Below are positions 54,419 to 63,914 of a stretch of DNA of 64,000 nucleotides, in pieces. The notes under the pieces were generated by a model that worked only from the letters and a program-made list of their open reading frames with translations, made no database searches and was not told the origin of the DNA. Position numbers and translations under genes: made by a program. Source of the DNA: Nitrobacteraceae bacterium AZCC 1564 (GTDB lineage: Bacteria; Pseudomonadota; Alphaproteobacteria; Rhizobiales; Xanthobacteraceae). Each line of letters begins with the position of its first letter. Position 1 is the stretch's first letter. Location: the NCBI GenBank assembly GCA_036924835.1, contig JBAGRR010000001.1, positions 248,001 to 312,000 of the forward strand. Direction: 5' to 3'.

Positions 54419-55321
54419 ATGAACGCGCCGCTCGTTAAAACTACCGGTCCGCTGGCAGCTTCTGCTCCTGCTGCAACAGCCGAGATTGTCGCCTTGCCAA
54501 AACCACCTCGCAGCTTTGTGGCAAATACACTGTTGCCGAACCTGCGAGCTCTCGCAGTGCGCATTATCCCGCCGCTCGTCATGCTCGTGCTGATTTTCGG
54601 CGTCTGGCAGATCCTCTGCATGAAGCCGGGTGCAACGCTGCCATCGCCGTCGCGGATCTGGGCAGATTCCAAAGATCTCATCGTCGATCCGTTCTTCGTC
54701 ACCGGCCCACAAGACATCGGCCTTGGCTGGCGTGTCCTAACATCGCTCCAGCGGGTTGCGGTCGGCTTCGGTCTCGCGAGCGTGGTGGGCATCTTGGTCG
54801 GAGCGATCATCGGTCAATCGATCTGGGCGATGCGCGGTCTTGATCCGATCTTCCAGGTGATGCGGACCGTGCCGCCGCTGGCCTGGCTGCCGATTTCGCT
54901 GGCTGCGTTTCGTGACAGCAATCCATCTGCGATCTTCGTGATCTTCATCACATCGATCTGGCCGATCATCATCAACACCGCGGTCGGTATCCGCAACATT
55001 CCGCAGGATTACCGCAACGTCGCGGCGGTGGTCCAGCTCAATCCGCTGGAGTTCTTCTGGAAGATCATGATCCCATCCGCAGCGCCATACATCTTTACGG
55101 GTCTACGCATCGGCATCGGCCTCGCATGGCTCGCGATCGTCGCAGCCGAAATGCTCACCGGCGGAGTGGGTATCGGCTTCTTCATCTGGGATGCGTGGAA
55201 TTCATCCCGGCTGCCCGACATCTTCGTCGCGCTCGCCTACATCGGCGGCGTCGGCTTCATCCTCGACCGCATCGTTGCCTTCGTCGGAAACATCGCCACG
55301 CGCGGTGCGCAGGCGAACTAA
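54419..55321 (+). CDS. nrtB: nitrate ABC importer, permease
   Basis: A 300-residue inner-membrane permease of the NrtB/SsuC type with six or so helices (IIPPLVMLVLIFGVWQILC; VGFGLASVVGILVGAIIGQS). The EAA-like loop is near PQDYRNVAAVVQLNPLEFFW. It follows nrtA by 55 bp and precedes the ATPase gene by 13 bp, with a GGGAGAA ribosome site there. Confidence 0.93.
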   Translation: MNAPLVKTTGPLAASAPAATAEIVALPKPPRSFVANTLLPNLRALAVRIIPPLVMLVLIFGVWQILCMKPGATLPSPSRIWADSKDLIVDPFFVTGPQDIGLGWRVLTSLQRVAVGFGLASVVGILVGAIIGQSIWAMRGLDPIFQVMRTVPPLAWLPISLAAFRDSNPSAIFVIFITSIWPIIINTAVGIRNIPQDYRNVAAVVQLNPLEFFWKIMIPSAAPYIFTGLRIGIGLAWLAIVAAEMLTGGVGIGFFIWDAWNSSRLPDIFVALAYIGGVGFILDRIVAFVGNIATRGAQAN

Positions 55322-55334
55322 CGGGAGAACCGCA

Positions 55335-56126
55335 ATGACTTACCTCAAGCTCGATCACATCGACAAAGTCTTCACCCGCGGTTCAGCCACGAGCGAAGTA
55401 TTGAAGGATATCAACCTGACAGTAGAGCAGGGTGATTATGTCTCCATCATTGGCCATTCCGGGTGCGGGAAGTCCACGCTGTTGAACATCATTGCCGGCC
55501 TGACCAACGCCACCCAGGGTGGCGTGTTGCTGGAAGGCCGCGAGGTGAATGCACCTGGCCCTGACCGCGCGGTGGTGTTCCAAAATCATTCGCTGCTGCC
55601 ATGGCTGTCGACCTACGACAACGTACGTCTCGGCGTCGATAAAGTCTTCGGTTCAGCCAAAACCCGTGCGGAACGACACGACTGGGTGATGCACAATCTG
55701 GACCTCGTTCAGATGGGCCATGCCAAGGACAAGCGCCCTTCCGAAATCTCCGGCGGCATGAAACAGCGCGTCGGCATTGCGCGTGCTCTGGCGATGGAGC
55801 CGAAAGTCTTGCTTCTCGATGAGCCGTTCGGCGCACTCGACGCGCTGACGCGCGCTCATTTGCAGGACTCAGTCATGGCCCTGCATCAGAAACTCAACAA
55901 CACGGTGATCATGATCACGCACGACGTCGACGAGGCTGTGCTGCTGTCGGATCGCATCGTGATGATGACCAATGGTCCCAGCGCGCGGATCGGCGAAGTG
56001 CTTGAGGTACCGTTGCCTCATCCACGCAAGCGGCTCGAGCTGGCGACGAACCCGATCTACCTCAAATGCCGGCAGCGCGTGCTCGAATTCCTCTACGAAC
56101 GCCATCGTTTTGTGGAAGCTGCCTAA
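55335..56126 (+). CDS. nrtD: nitrate ABC importer, ATP-binding protein
   Basis: A 263-residue ATPase. Walker A is GHSGCGKSTLL, the Q-loop is VFQNHSLLPW, the signature is ISGGMKQRVGIARA, Walker B is VLLLDEPFGALD, and the H-loop is in MITHDVDEAVL. It lacks the extra binding-protein domain of cyanobacterial NrtC, so it is NrtD-like. The start MTYLKLDHIDKVFTRG fits the family; longer frames upstream overlap nrtB. Confidence 0.92.
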   Translation: MTYLKLDHIDKVFTRGSATSEVLKDINLTVEQGDYVSIIGHSGCGKSTLLNIIAGLTNATQGGVLLEGREVNAPGPDRAVVFQNHSLLPWLSTYDNVRLGVDKVFGSAKTRAERHDWVMHNLDLVQMGHAKDKRPSEISGGMKQRVGIARALAMEPKVLLLDEPFGALDALTRAHLQDSVMALHQKLNNTVIMITHDVDEAVLLSDRIVMMTNGPSARIGEVLEVPLPHPRKRLELATNPIYLKCRQRVLEFLYERHRFVEAA

Positions 56127-56137
56127 GGACACCATTC

Positions 56138-57352
56138 ATGAGCGAACCACTCGTAATTATTGGCAACGGGATGGCAGCGGCTCGCTTTGTCGAAGAAATG
56201 TCGAAGCGATCGCTCGGACGATACGCGATCGCGGTGATCGGAGACGAGCCGCGGCTCGCCTATAACCGGGTTCTTCTGTCATCCGTGCTCGCAGGTGAGG
56301 CGACCTCGCAGGAGATCGAGCTGAAGTCCGCGGCCTGGTGGCGAGATCGTGGCGTGACCGTCACCTACGGCTGCGCAGCCACAAGCATCGATCCATCGCA
56401 GCGAGCGGTCACACTCGCCAATGGCGTCAACGTCACATACTCCAAGCTGGTCCTTGCGACAGGCTCCATGCCGCTGCGCCTCAACGTTCCAGGCGCAGAT
56501 CTGCGTGGAGTACACACGTTTCGCGACAGCCGAGACGTGGAATGCCTTTTGACGCTCGCCGATGAAAAGAAGCGCGTCGTCGTGATCGGCGGTGGGCTGC
56601 TGGGCCTCGAGGCAGCGTATGGTCTCGCCAAGGCCGGCGCGGACGTCACGCTGGTCCATTTGATGGATCGGCTGATGGAGCGGCAACTTGATGGCGCTGC
56701 CGCAGCGCTCCTCAAGCGGCTTGTCGAAGAGAAGGGGATCGAGATCGTCCTCAGCGCCAATACGCGGCGGATCATCGGAGATGATCATGTTCAAGGAATC
56801 GAACTCGCCGACGGGCGGGTCATCAATGCGGACGCTGTGATCTTTGCAGCCGGTATTCGTCCCAACATTCAGCTTGCGAAAGATGCCGGCATTGAAGTCA
56901 ACCGCGGCGTTCTCGTCGATGACCGGATGCGGACAGGGCACGAGGACATTTACGCCCTTGGCGAATGCGCCGAGCATCGGGGTGTCTGCTATGGCTTGGT
57001 TGAACCGGCCTACGAACAGGCGCGCGTTCTTGCCGATCATTTGGCCGACCGGCCCGCGCAATACACTGGAAGCGTGACAGCAACAAACCTCAAGGTGTCA
57101 GGCGTGAACGTGTTCTCTGCTGGAGACTTTCTGGCAGAGGGCGACTGCGAAACGATTTTATTCAGCGATGTGCAACGAGGCACATACAAAAAGCTGGTGG
57201 TGGCTGACAGCCGCCTGAAGGGCGCTGTCCTGGTTGGCGATACCCAGGATGCGCTTTGGTACCTCGAACTGATCCGGACAACGGCGTCCATCGAAGCAGT
57301 GCGTGGCGACATGATGTTCGGCCGCGCCCTCGCACAACCGAAGGCAGCATAA
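56138..57352 (+). CDS. NirB-like FAD/NAD(P)H oxidoreductase, probable electron donor to NasA
   Basis: A 404-residue flavoprotein matching the N-terminal half of NirB/NasB and rubredoxin reductases. The FAD motif is VIIGNGMAAARFVEEM (residues 6-21) and the NAD(P)H motif is VVVIGGGLLGLEAAYGLAK (about 146-164). The second FAD motif DIYALGECAEHRG lies near residue 272. It lacks the siroheme part of NirB. NasA has a C-terminal BFD-type [2Fe-2S] domain that would accept its electrons. Comparable to the Flp protein in B. diazoefficiens nitrate clusters. Confidence 0.85.
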   Translation: MSEPLVIIGNGMAAARFVEEMSKRSLGRYAIAVIGDEPRLAYNRVLLSSVLAGEATSQEIELKSAAWWRDRGVTVTYGCAATSIDPSQRAVTLANGVNVTYSKLVLATGSMPLRLNVPGADLRGVHTFRDSRDVECLLTLADEKKRVVVIGGGLLGLEAAYGLAKAGADVTLVHLMDRLMERQLDGAAAALLKRLVEEKGIEIVLSANTRRIIGDDHVQGIELADGRVINADAVIFAAGIRPNIQLAKDAGIEVNRGVLVDDRMRTGHEDIYALGECAEHRGVCYGLVEPAYEQARVLADHLADRPAQYTGSVTATNLKVSGVNVFSAGDFLAEGDCETILFSDVQRGTYKKLVVADSRLKGAVLVGDTQDALWYLELIRTTASIEAVRGDMMFGRALAQPKAA

Positions 57353-57354
57353 CG

Positions 57355-59115
57355 ATGTCTGGTGACTTTTCTCCCGATCAAAAGCGATATCTCGAAGGAT
57401 TTGTCTCTGGCCTCAGTGCGTCGCGGCTTTCGCGAAGCCAGGCACCGGCGAAATCAGAGCCGGTCGGGCCTGACGCGATTCATCTGAAGGCTCAGGACCG
57501 GACGGTCGCTGCCGGCGGCAAGCTCAATGATCAGGAAAAGATCAAACGCGACGAGCATCCGTTCGATGCCTATCCGCGGCTGGTGGCGCAGGCACGTAAC
57601 AACGAAGCGCCAAAGCCGGCCGACAATTTCCGCTGGCGCTATTACGGAATCTTCTACGTCGCGCCGACCCAGTCATCCTACATGTGCCGCCTGCGCATTC
57701 CCAACGGCATTCTCAAGCATTGGCAGTTCGCGGGCGTTGCCGATGTCGCCGAGCAGTTCGGCGGACCCTACGCCCACATCACCACGCGGGCGAATCTGCA
57801 GCTCCGCGAAATCGAGCCGAAGAATGCCGTCAATGTGATTGAAGCAATCCAGGATCTTGGCCTGTGCTCACGCGGGTCGGGCGCAGATAATATCCGCAAC
57901 GTGACCGGCACCCCGACAGCCGGGATCGATCCGCAGGAGCTGCTCGATACACGGCCACATGCGCGCGAGTGGCACTATCACATCCTCAATGACCGGACGC
58001 TTTACGGGTTGCCGCGCAAATTCAATGTCGCATTCGACGGAGCAGGGCGGATCGCAGTCCTTGAGGATACCAACGACATCGCATTCCAGGCTGTCGAGGT
58101 GCTAGAAGGACACAGCGTTGAGCCCGGCATCTACTATCGTCTGGCGCTGGGCGGCATCACGGGACATCGCGACTTTGCTCGCGACACTGGCGTTATTCTG
58201 AGGCCCGAAGAGGCGACGCCTGTAGCCGATGCCATCATCCGCGTCTTTATCGAACACGGCGACAGAACCAACCGCAACAAGGCGCGACTGAAGTATGTGC
58301 TCGACGCGTGGGGCTTCGAGAAATTCCTCGCGGCTGTTGAAGACAAGCTTGGCCGCAAGCTGGTGCGCGTATCTGCCGAAGCGATCGCGCCGCGGCCTGC
58401 CTATGATCGCCTTGCTCATATCGGTGTCCATCCACAAAAGCAGATGGGTCTGAACTGGATCGGCGTTGCGCTGAATCTTGGGCGCCTTTCGCCGGAACAG
58501 ATCCGGGGACTGGCCAAACTTGCCGCGGATTTCGGCGACGGCGATATCCGCCTCACGGTCTGGCAAAACCTACTGCTGTCCGGAATCTCGGACCCGAATG
58601 TGCCGACCGTGGTGGCTGCTATCGAGGCGCTGGGGCTCTCCACAACGGCATCCGCCATCCGTGCCGGACTGATCTCGTGCACTGGCGCGACCGGATGCCG
58701 CTTCGCTGCTGCCCACACCAAAGAGAATGCTGACGAAATCGCAACGTGGTGCGAGGCGCGCGTGCAGCTCGAAACACCGGTCAATATTCATCTGACCGGA
58801 TGTCATCACTCCTGCGCACAGCATTACATCGGCGATATCGGTTTGATTGGCGCTCGGGTGCCGGTGAATGACGACGGCGACACGGTCGACGGCTATCACA
58901 TCCTCGTCGGTGGGGGATATGGCATGGACGGTGCGATTGCACGTGAGCTCTATCAGAACGTCAAAGCCGATGAAGCGCCGCAAGTCGTCGAGCAGATCTT
59001 GAAGACATTCGTCGCCAATCGATCATCGGAGCAAGAGACGTTTGTGGAGTTTGCGCGTCGCTACGAGATCGATGCCCTGAAACGGCTGATGACGAATGAG
59101 GAGCTGGCCGCATGA
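57355..59115 (+). CDS. nirA: assimilatory siroheme nitrite reductase (NirA type)
   Basis: A 586-residue enzyme reducing nitrite to ammonium with six electrons. The two nitrite/sulfite reductase ferredoxin-like half domains and the siroheme domains are present (GIFYVAPTQSSYMCRLRIPN; HITTRANLQLREI). The 4Fe-4S/siroheme cysteines are Cys442, Cys448, Cys483 and Cys487 (CTGATGC and GCHHSC). The start MSGDFSPDQKRYLEGF adds a short N-terminal helix also found in the next protein. Sulfite reductase is the alternative for the fold, but the cluster shows nitrite. The stop overlaps the next ATG (ATGA). Confidence 0.93.
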   Translation: MSGDFSPDQKRYLEGFVSGLSASRLSRSQAPAKSEPVGPDAIHLKAQDRTVAAGGKLNDQEKIKRDEHPFDAYPRLVAQARNNEAPKPADNFRWRYYGIFYVAPTQSSYMCRLRIPNGILKHWQFAGVADVAEQFGGPYAHITTRANLQLREIEPKNAVNVIEAIQDLGLCSRGSGADNIRNVTGTPTAGIDPQELLDTRPHAREWHYHILNDRTLYGLPRKFNVAFDGAGRIAVLEDTNDIAFQAVEVLEGHSVEPGIYYRLALGGITGHRDFARDTGVILRPEEATPVADAIIRVFIEHGDRTNRNKARLKYVLDAWGFEKFLAAVEDKLGRKLVRVSAEAIAPRPAYDRLAHIGVHPQKQMGLNWIGVALNLGRLSPEQIRGLAKLAADFGDGDIRLTVWQNLLLSGISDPNVPTVVAAIEALGLSTTASAIRAGLISCTGATGCRFAAAHTKENADEIATWCEARVQLETPVNIHLTGCHHSCAQHYIGDIGLIGARVPVNDDGDTVDGYHILVGGGYGMDGAIARELYQNVKADEAPQVVEQILKTFVANRSSEQETFVEFARRYEIDALKRLMTNEELAA

Positions 59116-60725
59116 CCCAGATGTCGCCACCACCTGTTTTCGAGATGATCCCGGAAACCGCGCCGTTTTCGCCTGAGCAGCGCTCATGGCTGAACGGCTT
59201 CTTTGCAGGTCTCGTCTCGCTCGACAATGCCGTCACGCCACTGTCGTCCGAACAGGGCGCTGCAGTCATGAAGGCTACCGGTGACGGGGATGATGGCGAA
59301 GCGCCCTGGCACGATCAGACCATGCCCATGGACGAACGCATGAAGCTGGCTGAAGGCCGTCCACTGCGCCGCCGGATGATGGCGGCCATGGCGCAGCAGG
59401 ACTGCGGCCAGTGCGGCTATAACTGTCATGACTATTCCGAAGCCATCGCGAGCAGGGCGGAAGCGCGCCTCAACCTTTGCGTTCCCGGCGGCAAGGAAAC
59501 CGCACGGATGCTGAAGAGCCTTTATGAAGAGCTCGACAAAGCGCCTGCTGCGGCGCCGGCCGCGTCTCAGCAACCTGCACCAGCGACGGCCGCGGCTGCA
59601 TCGGCTTCGCCTCCGGGACGCTCGCGTGACAATCCTGTGGAGGCTGTGTTCCTGTCCCGCAGGCGCCTCAATAAGCCAGGCTCTGAAAAAGATACTTGGC
59701 ATCTGGAGTTCGACCTGTCTGGATCGGACCTCGACTATGTGGTGGGCGACTCCTTCGGGATTTTCCCGGTCAATGATCCCGCATTGGCCGATGCCGTGCT
59801 AGCTCGTCTCAAGGCCGATCCCGGTCACATGGTCGGCGAGAGGTCGTTGCGCGACATTCTCATCAACGATGTGTCCCTCGCGCCCGCGCCGGACTCCCTT
59901 TTTCAGCTGATCTCCTACATCACCGGCGGTGAACGGCGGCAGAAGGCGAAGGCGCTCGCATCGGGTGACGATCCGGATGGCGATGCAGCCACGCTAGATG
60001 TGCTCGCAGCGCTTGAGAAGTTTCCGGATGTCAGATTCGATCTTGAAGCATTTATCGAAGCGCTCGAGCCTTTGCAGCCGAGGCTCTACTCGATTTCCTC
60101 CTCGTTCAATGCAACGCCGGGAAAGATTTCGCTGTCGGTTGATGCCGTCCGATACACCATCAAGAACCGCAAGCGCACGGGCGTCGCTTCGACCTTCCTC
60201 GCCGATCGCGCCAAGCCCGGCGATGTGCTGAAGGTCTACGTTCAGAAAGCTCATGCGTTCGGTCTGCCGCAGGATTCCAACGTACCGATCATCATGGTTG
60301 GCCCTGGTACGGGAGTAGCACCATTCCGGGCCTTCCTGCACGATCGTCAAGCGACCAAAGCAAAGGGCCGCAACTGGTTGTTCTTCGGCCACCAACGCAG
60401 CGATTTCGATTTCTTCTATTCGGAAGAACTGAATGCGATGAAATCGTCAGGATTGCTGACGCGCCTCTCGCTGGCGTGGTCCCGTGACGGGGCTGAGAAA
60501 TTCTACGTGCAAGACCGCATGCGCGAGGTTGGCCGCGAATTGTGGGCGTGGCTCGCGGATGGCGCCCACGTTTACGTTTGCGGTGACGCAAAGCGAATGG
60601 CCAAGGATGTCGAACGGGCGCTGGTGGACATCGTGGCTCAGTTCGGCGCGCGTTCGACTGACGAAGCGGTCAGCTTTGTCGCAGACCTCAAGAAAAAGGG
60701 CCGTTATCAGCAGGATGTCTACTGA
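59112..60725 (+). CDS. CysJ-like FAD/NADPH reductase with an N-terminal 4Fe-4S domain instead of flavodoxin
   Basis: A 537-residue diflavin-reductase relative. Residues 98-123 carry Cys98, Cys101, Cys105 and Cys123 (CGQCGYNC then LCVPGG), the pattern of the small FeS domain of RnfB-type proteins. An Ala/Pro-rich linker (about 143-170) leads to the FAD domain (RLYSISSSFNA) and the NADPH domain (VGPGTGVAPFRAFL; FGHQRSDFDFFY), ending GRYQQDVY. The FMN flavodoxin domain of CysJ is missing. The likely path is NADPH to FAD to 4Fe-4S to NirA. It is coupled to nirA by a four-base overlap. Confidence 0.88.
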   Translation: MTQMSPPPVFEMIPETAPFSPEQRSWLNGFFAGLVSLDNAVTPLSSEQGAAVMKATGDGDDGEAPWHDQTMPMDERMKLAEGRPLRRRMMAAMAQQDCGQCGYNCHDYSEAIASRAEARLNLCVPGGKETARMLKSLYEELDKAPAAAPAASQQPAPATAAAASASPPGRSRDNPVEAVFLSRRRLNKPGSEKDTWHLEFDLSGSDLDYVVGDSFGIFPVNDPALADAVLARLKADPGHMVGERSLRDILINDVSLAPAPDSLFQLISYITGGERRQKAKALASGDDPDGDAATLDVLAALEKFPDVRFDLEAFIEALEPLQPRLYSISSSFNATPGKISLSVDAVRYTIKNRKRTGVASTFLADRAKPGDVLKVYVQKAHAFGLPQDSNVPIIMVGPGTGVAPFRAFLHDRQATKAKGRNWLFFGHQRSDFDFFYSEELNAMKSSGLLTRLSLAWSRDGAEKFYVQDRMREVGRELWAWLADGAHVYVCGDAKRMAKDVERALVDIVAQFGARSTDEAVSFVADLKKKGRYQQDVY

Positions 60726-60899
60726 TGGCAGGCAACGCGCGCACCTCTGGCAAGAAATTTCGTTTGTGCGGGAACCGGGCAGGAGGCGTTTTCTCTCTCC
60801 CGTACTGCCTGGAGGCAAGAATATCGTCTTTTATCGCGCGGTCTTGTAACCCGCTCCATCATACCTTCATTCATGGGTACGATGATGCAGCGGAGTTCC

Positions 60900-61055
60900 A
60901 TGATGCGAGGCTTCCAGTCACGCGCCAGCGTTCAAGCGGAGGCGCGCCGAGCTTCGGACGATCCCGAAGATCGCTTCCATATCTTTGCGGTGTATGGCGC
61001 GTTCGCAGTGATTGCGGCGATCGTGTTCGGCACGCTGTCCTACCATCCCTTCTAG
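60900..61055 (+). CDS. small single-pass membrane protein in the nitrate cluster
   Basis: A 51-residue protein starting MMRGFQSRASVQAEARRASD, with CGGAG just upstream. One transmembrane helix (FAVYGAFAVIAAIVFGTLSY) ends at the C-terminus. A longer version from 60873 adds nine residues. It sits 31 bp before nasA. It may be a membrane anchor or assembly helper for the reductases, but nothing in the sequence proves it. The gap 60726-60899 shows no other gene. Confidence 0.5.
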   Translation: MMRGFQSRASVQAEARRASDDPEDRFHIFAVYGAFAVIAAIVFGTLSYHPF

Positions 61056-61086
61056 TCATTGACACTTACGTCATGCGGGGCACCGC

Positions 61087-63801
61087 ATGACGACCCTCGA
61101 TCCAGCCCTCAAGACGACACGAACGACATGCCCTTATTGCGGCGTCGGATGTGGTGTGCTTGCGACGCCGAATGGAGAGGGTGCGGCAGCAATTGCTGGC
61201 GATCCTGATCATCCGGCAAATTTCGGCCGTCTTTGTTCCAAGGGCTCCGCCCTTGGCGAAACCCTCGGGCTTGAGGGCCGCCTGCTGCATCCGATGATCA
61301 GGGTATCCGATGGCAAGCTTGAGCGCGTGGCATGGACTGACGCGCTCGATCACGTGGCGCATCGGCTGCAGCATATCATTGCCAAGCACGGACCGGATTC
61401 GGTTGCGTTCTATCTGTCAGGACAGCTCCTGACTGAGGACTATTACGTTGCCAACAAGCTGATGAAGGGATTCATCGGCACAGCCAATGTCGATACGAAT
61501 TCGCGGCTTTGCATGGCCTCGTCCGTTGCGGGCCATCGCCGCGCGTTCGGCGCGGACATCGTTCCAGGATGCTACGAGGACCTGGATCAGGCCGATCTCC
61601 TTGTGCTTGTCGGATCCAACGCCGCCTGGTGTCATCCGATCCTGTATCAACGCATGATCGCCAACAAGCAGACACGCGGTGCCCGGATTGTCGTGATCGA
61701 TCCGCGACAAACGGAAACGTCAGGCGATGCCGACCTTTTCCTAGGCCTAAAGCCCGGAACGGATGCTGCGCTGTTCTGCGGATTGCTGGTTTACCTCGCT
61801 GACCACGGCGGACTCGATGACGCCTACATCACGCAGCACACGGCAGGTTTTGCGGAAGCTCTTGAACGTGCCCGAAGCATTGCAGGAAGCGTTACCGCAA
61901 CAGCTTTAGCAACGGGGCTTTCTGAGGCAGATGTCGCAACGTTCTTCGACCTGTTTCTGTGCACGCCGCGCACGGTCACGCTGTACTCACAGGGCGTCAA
62001 TCAATCAGCCCAAGGCACCGACAAGGTCAACGCGATCATCAACTGCCATTTCGCGACCGGCCGGATTGGCAATGCAGGTATGGGGCCGTTCTCATTGACT
62101 GGCCAACCCAACGCCATGGGTGGGCGGGAGGTTGGGGGCCTCGCCAACCAGCTCGCGGCGCATATGGGTTTCACGCCACGCGACATCGATCGGGTGCGGC
62201 GTTTCTGGCACGCGCCGCACGTCGCCACCCATGAAGGCCTCAAGGCTGTTCAGATGTTTCAGGCGATCAGCCGCGGCGACATCAAAGCGCTGTGGGTGAT
62301 GGGGACCAATCCTGCAGTGTCTCTACCTAACGCGGATGCTGTCCGCACCGCGATGAAGAAGCTCGATCTCCTGGTGATTTCAGAGAACGTCCTGTCCAAT
62401 GACAGCGTCAACTCCGGTGCGCATGTTTTGCTGCCGGCTCTGGCCTGGGGGGAAAAGTCAGGCACGGTCACCAATTCCGAACGCAGGATTTCACGGCAAC
62501 GCGCGTTTCTACCTGCGCCGGGAGAGGCCAAGCCCGATTGGTGGATTGTCAGCGAGATCGCGAAGCGGCTGGGCCATGGGCAGGCCTTTGCCTACACATC
62601 CGCAGCCGATATTTTTCGCGAACATGCAAGTCTTTCAGAATTTGAAAACAGCGGAAGCCGCGATTTCGACATTGGTGCGCACGCTAATGTCAGTGATACT
62701 GATTTCGATGCGATGGCGCCGTTCATGTGGCCCGCACGTCGAGGAGAAGGTTCAGCGCAAACGCGCTTCTTCTCTGATGGCGGCTTCTTTTCATTTGACC
62801 GCAAAGGCCATTTCATCGCGCCCGAAATGCCTATGTTACGCGGCGCGACCTCAGCAGCTTATCCGCTGCGATTGAATACCGGCCGCATCCGCGATCAATG
62901 GCACACCATGACCCGAACAGGCAGCAGCCCTCGTTTGGGACAACATCTGCCCGAACCGTTCGTTGAGATTCACCCGAAGGATGCAGCGCAGACAGGTGTT
63001 GTCAACGGTGGGTTTGCGCGTGTCGTGACCGGACTTGGTCAATGCGTGCTGAAAGCCGTGGTCACCGAGCGACAGCAGCGCGGCATGTTGTTCGCTCCCA
63101 TTCACTGGAGCGATGAAACGGCGTCCTTCGCGCGGGTTGGGTCGCTGGTCGCGCCGGTCACGGACCCATTCTCGGGGCAACCGGAAAACAAGGCGACACC
63201 TGCGGCGATCGAACCGGTGCTTTTTGCGCAACGAGGCTTCGTGCTGTCGCGCAAACCACTCTCATTTCCTGACCATGTCTGGTGGGCGCGTGTCGCGGTC
63301 CCGGCAGGCGTCGCCTATCTGCTGGCAGCAAATGGTTCGGTGGAGGACTGGCGATCATGGTTCGATACCTACGGAAGCAATGGAGAGGTTGCCGAATATG
63401 CGGATCCGGGGCGGGGCGTTTATCGCTCCGCACGATTTAATCATGGTGCGCTGAGTACCTGCCTCTTCATCGGTCCAACTGGCGATACAGTGGATTGGGA
63501 GGCGATCAAACCGCTGCTCACTGAGGGGACGCTCAGCGACGAACAACGACGTCTCCTCCTATCGGGAAAGTCTGCGGATGGCGTCGGTGGTGCTGGCCCC
63601 ATTGTCTGTGCCTGCTTTGGCGTTGGACGGACAACGATCTGCAACGCCATCGCTTCCGGCCAGGCGACGGTTGCCGGTCTCGGCGCTCAATTGGGGGCAG
63701 GGACAAATTGTGGATCCTGTGTCCCGGAGCTCAAACGATTGATTGCGCAATATGGCCCTGAACTGTCATTGCCACGGGAGCCTACTGCGGCGGCGAGCTA
63801 A
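61087..63801 (+). CDS. nasA: assimilatory nitrate reductase, molybdopterin catalytic subunit
   Basis: A 904-residue cytosolic enzyme. The N-terminal 4Fe-4S site has Cys15, Cys18, Cys22 and Cys50 (CPYCGVGC and GRLCSKG). The bis-MGD domain follows, with the probable Mo ligand Cys142 in SRLCMASSV, and NPAVSLPNAD, TNSERRISRQR and NTGRIRDQWHTMTRTG in order. The C-terminal domain (about 838-890) is a BFD-like [2Fe-2S] unit with CACFG and TNCGSCVPEL. This domain layout is the NasA/NasC type. Electrons probably come from the NirB-like flavoprotein upstream. Confidence 0.94.
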   Translation: MTTLDPALKTTRTTCPYCGVGCGVLATPNGEGAAAIAGDPDHPANFGRLCSKGSALGETLGLEGRLLHPMIRVSDGKLERVAWTDALDHVAHRLQHIIAKHGPDSVAFYLSGQLLTEDYYVANKLMKGFIGTANVDTNSRLCMASSVAGHRRAFGADIVPGCYEDLDQADLLVLVGSNAAWCHPILYQRMIANKQTRGARIVVIDPRQTETSGDADLFLGLKPGTDAALFCGLLVYLADHGGLDDAYITQHTAGFAEALERARSIAGSVTATALATGLSEADVATFFDLFLCTPRTVTLYSQGVNQSAQGTDKVNAIINCHFATGRIGNAGMGPFSLTGQPNAMGGREVGGLANQLAAHMGFTPRDIDRVRRFWHAPHVATHEGLKAVQMFQAISRGDIKALWVMGTNPAVSLPNADAVRTAMKKLDLLVISENVLSNDSVNSGAHVLLPALAWGEKSGTVTNSERRISRQRAFLPAPGEAKPDWWIVSEIAKRLGHGQAFAYTSAADIFREHASLSEFENSGSRDFDIGAHANVSDTDFDAMAPFMWPARRGEGSAQTRFFSDGGFFSFDRKGHFIAPEMPMLRGATSAAYPLRLNTGRIRDQWHTMTRTGSSPRLGQHLPEPFVEIHPKDAAQTGVVNGGFARVVTGLGQCVLKAVVTERQQRGMLFAPIHWSDETASFARVGSLVAPVTDPFSGQPENKATPAAIEPVLFAQRGFVLSRKPLSFPDHVWWARVAVPAGVAYLLAANGSVEDWRSWFDTYGSNGEVAEYADPGRGVYRSARFNHGALSTCLFIGPTGDTVDWEAIKPLLTEGTLSDEQRRLLLSGKSADGVGGAGPIVCACFGVGRTTICNAIASGQATVAGLGAQLGAGTNCGSCVPELKRLIAQYGPELSLPREPTAAAS

Positions 63802-63914
63802 ACGGCAGGCATCCGGGTTGTAAGTAGTTCTCAGACAAGCGCTCAGCAGCCAGCCAATGTTGTGCTCGGCACTCGTCGCCGCGAATGCTGCAAAGCGAAA
63901 AGCCGAACAGATCG

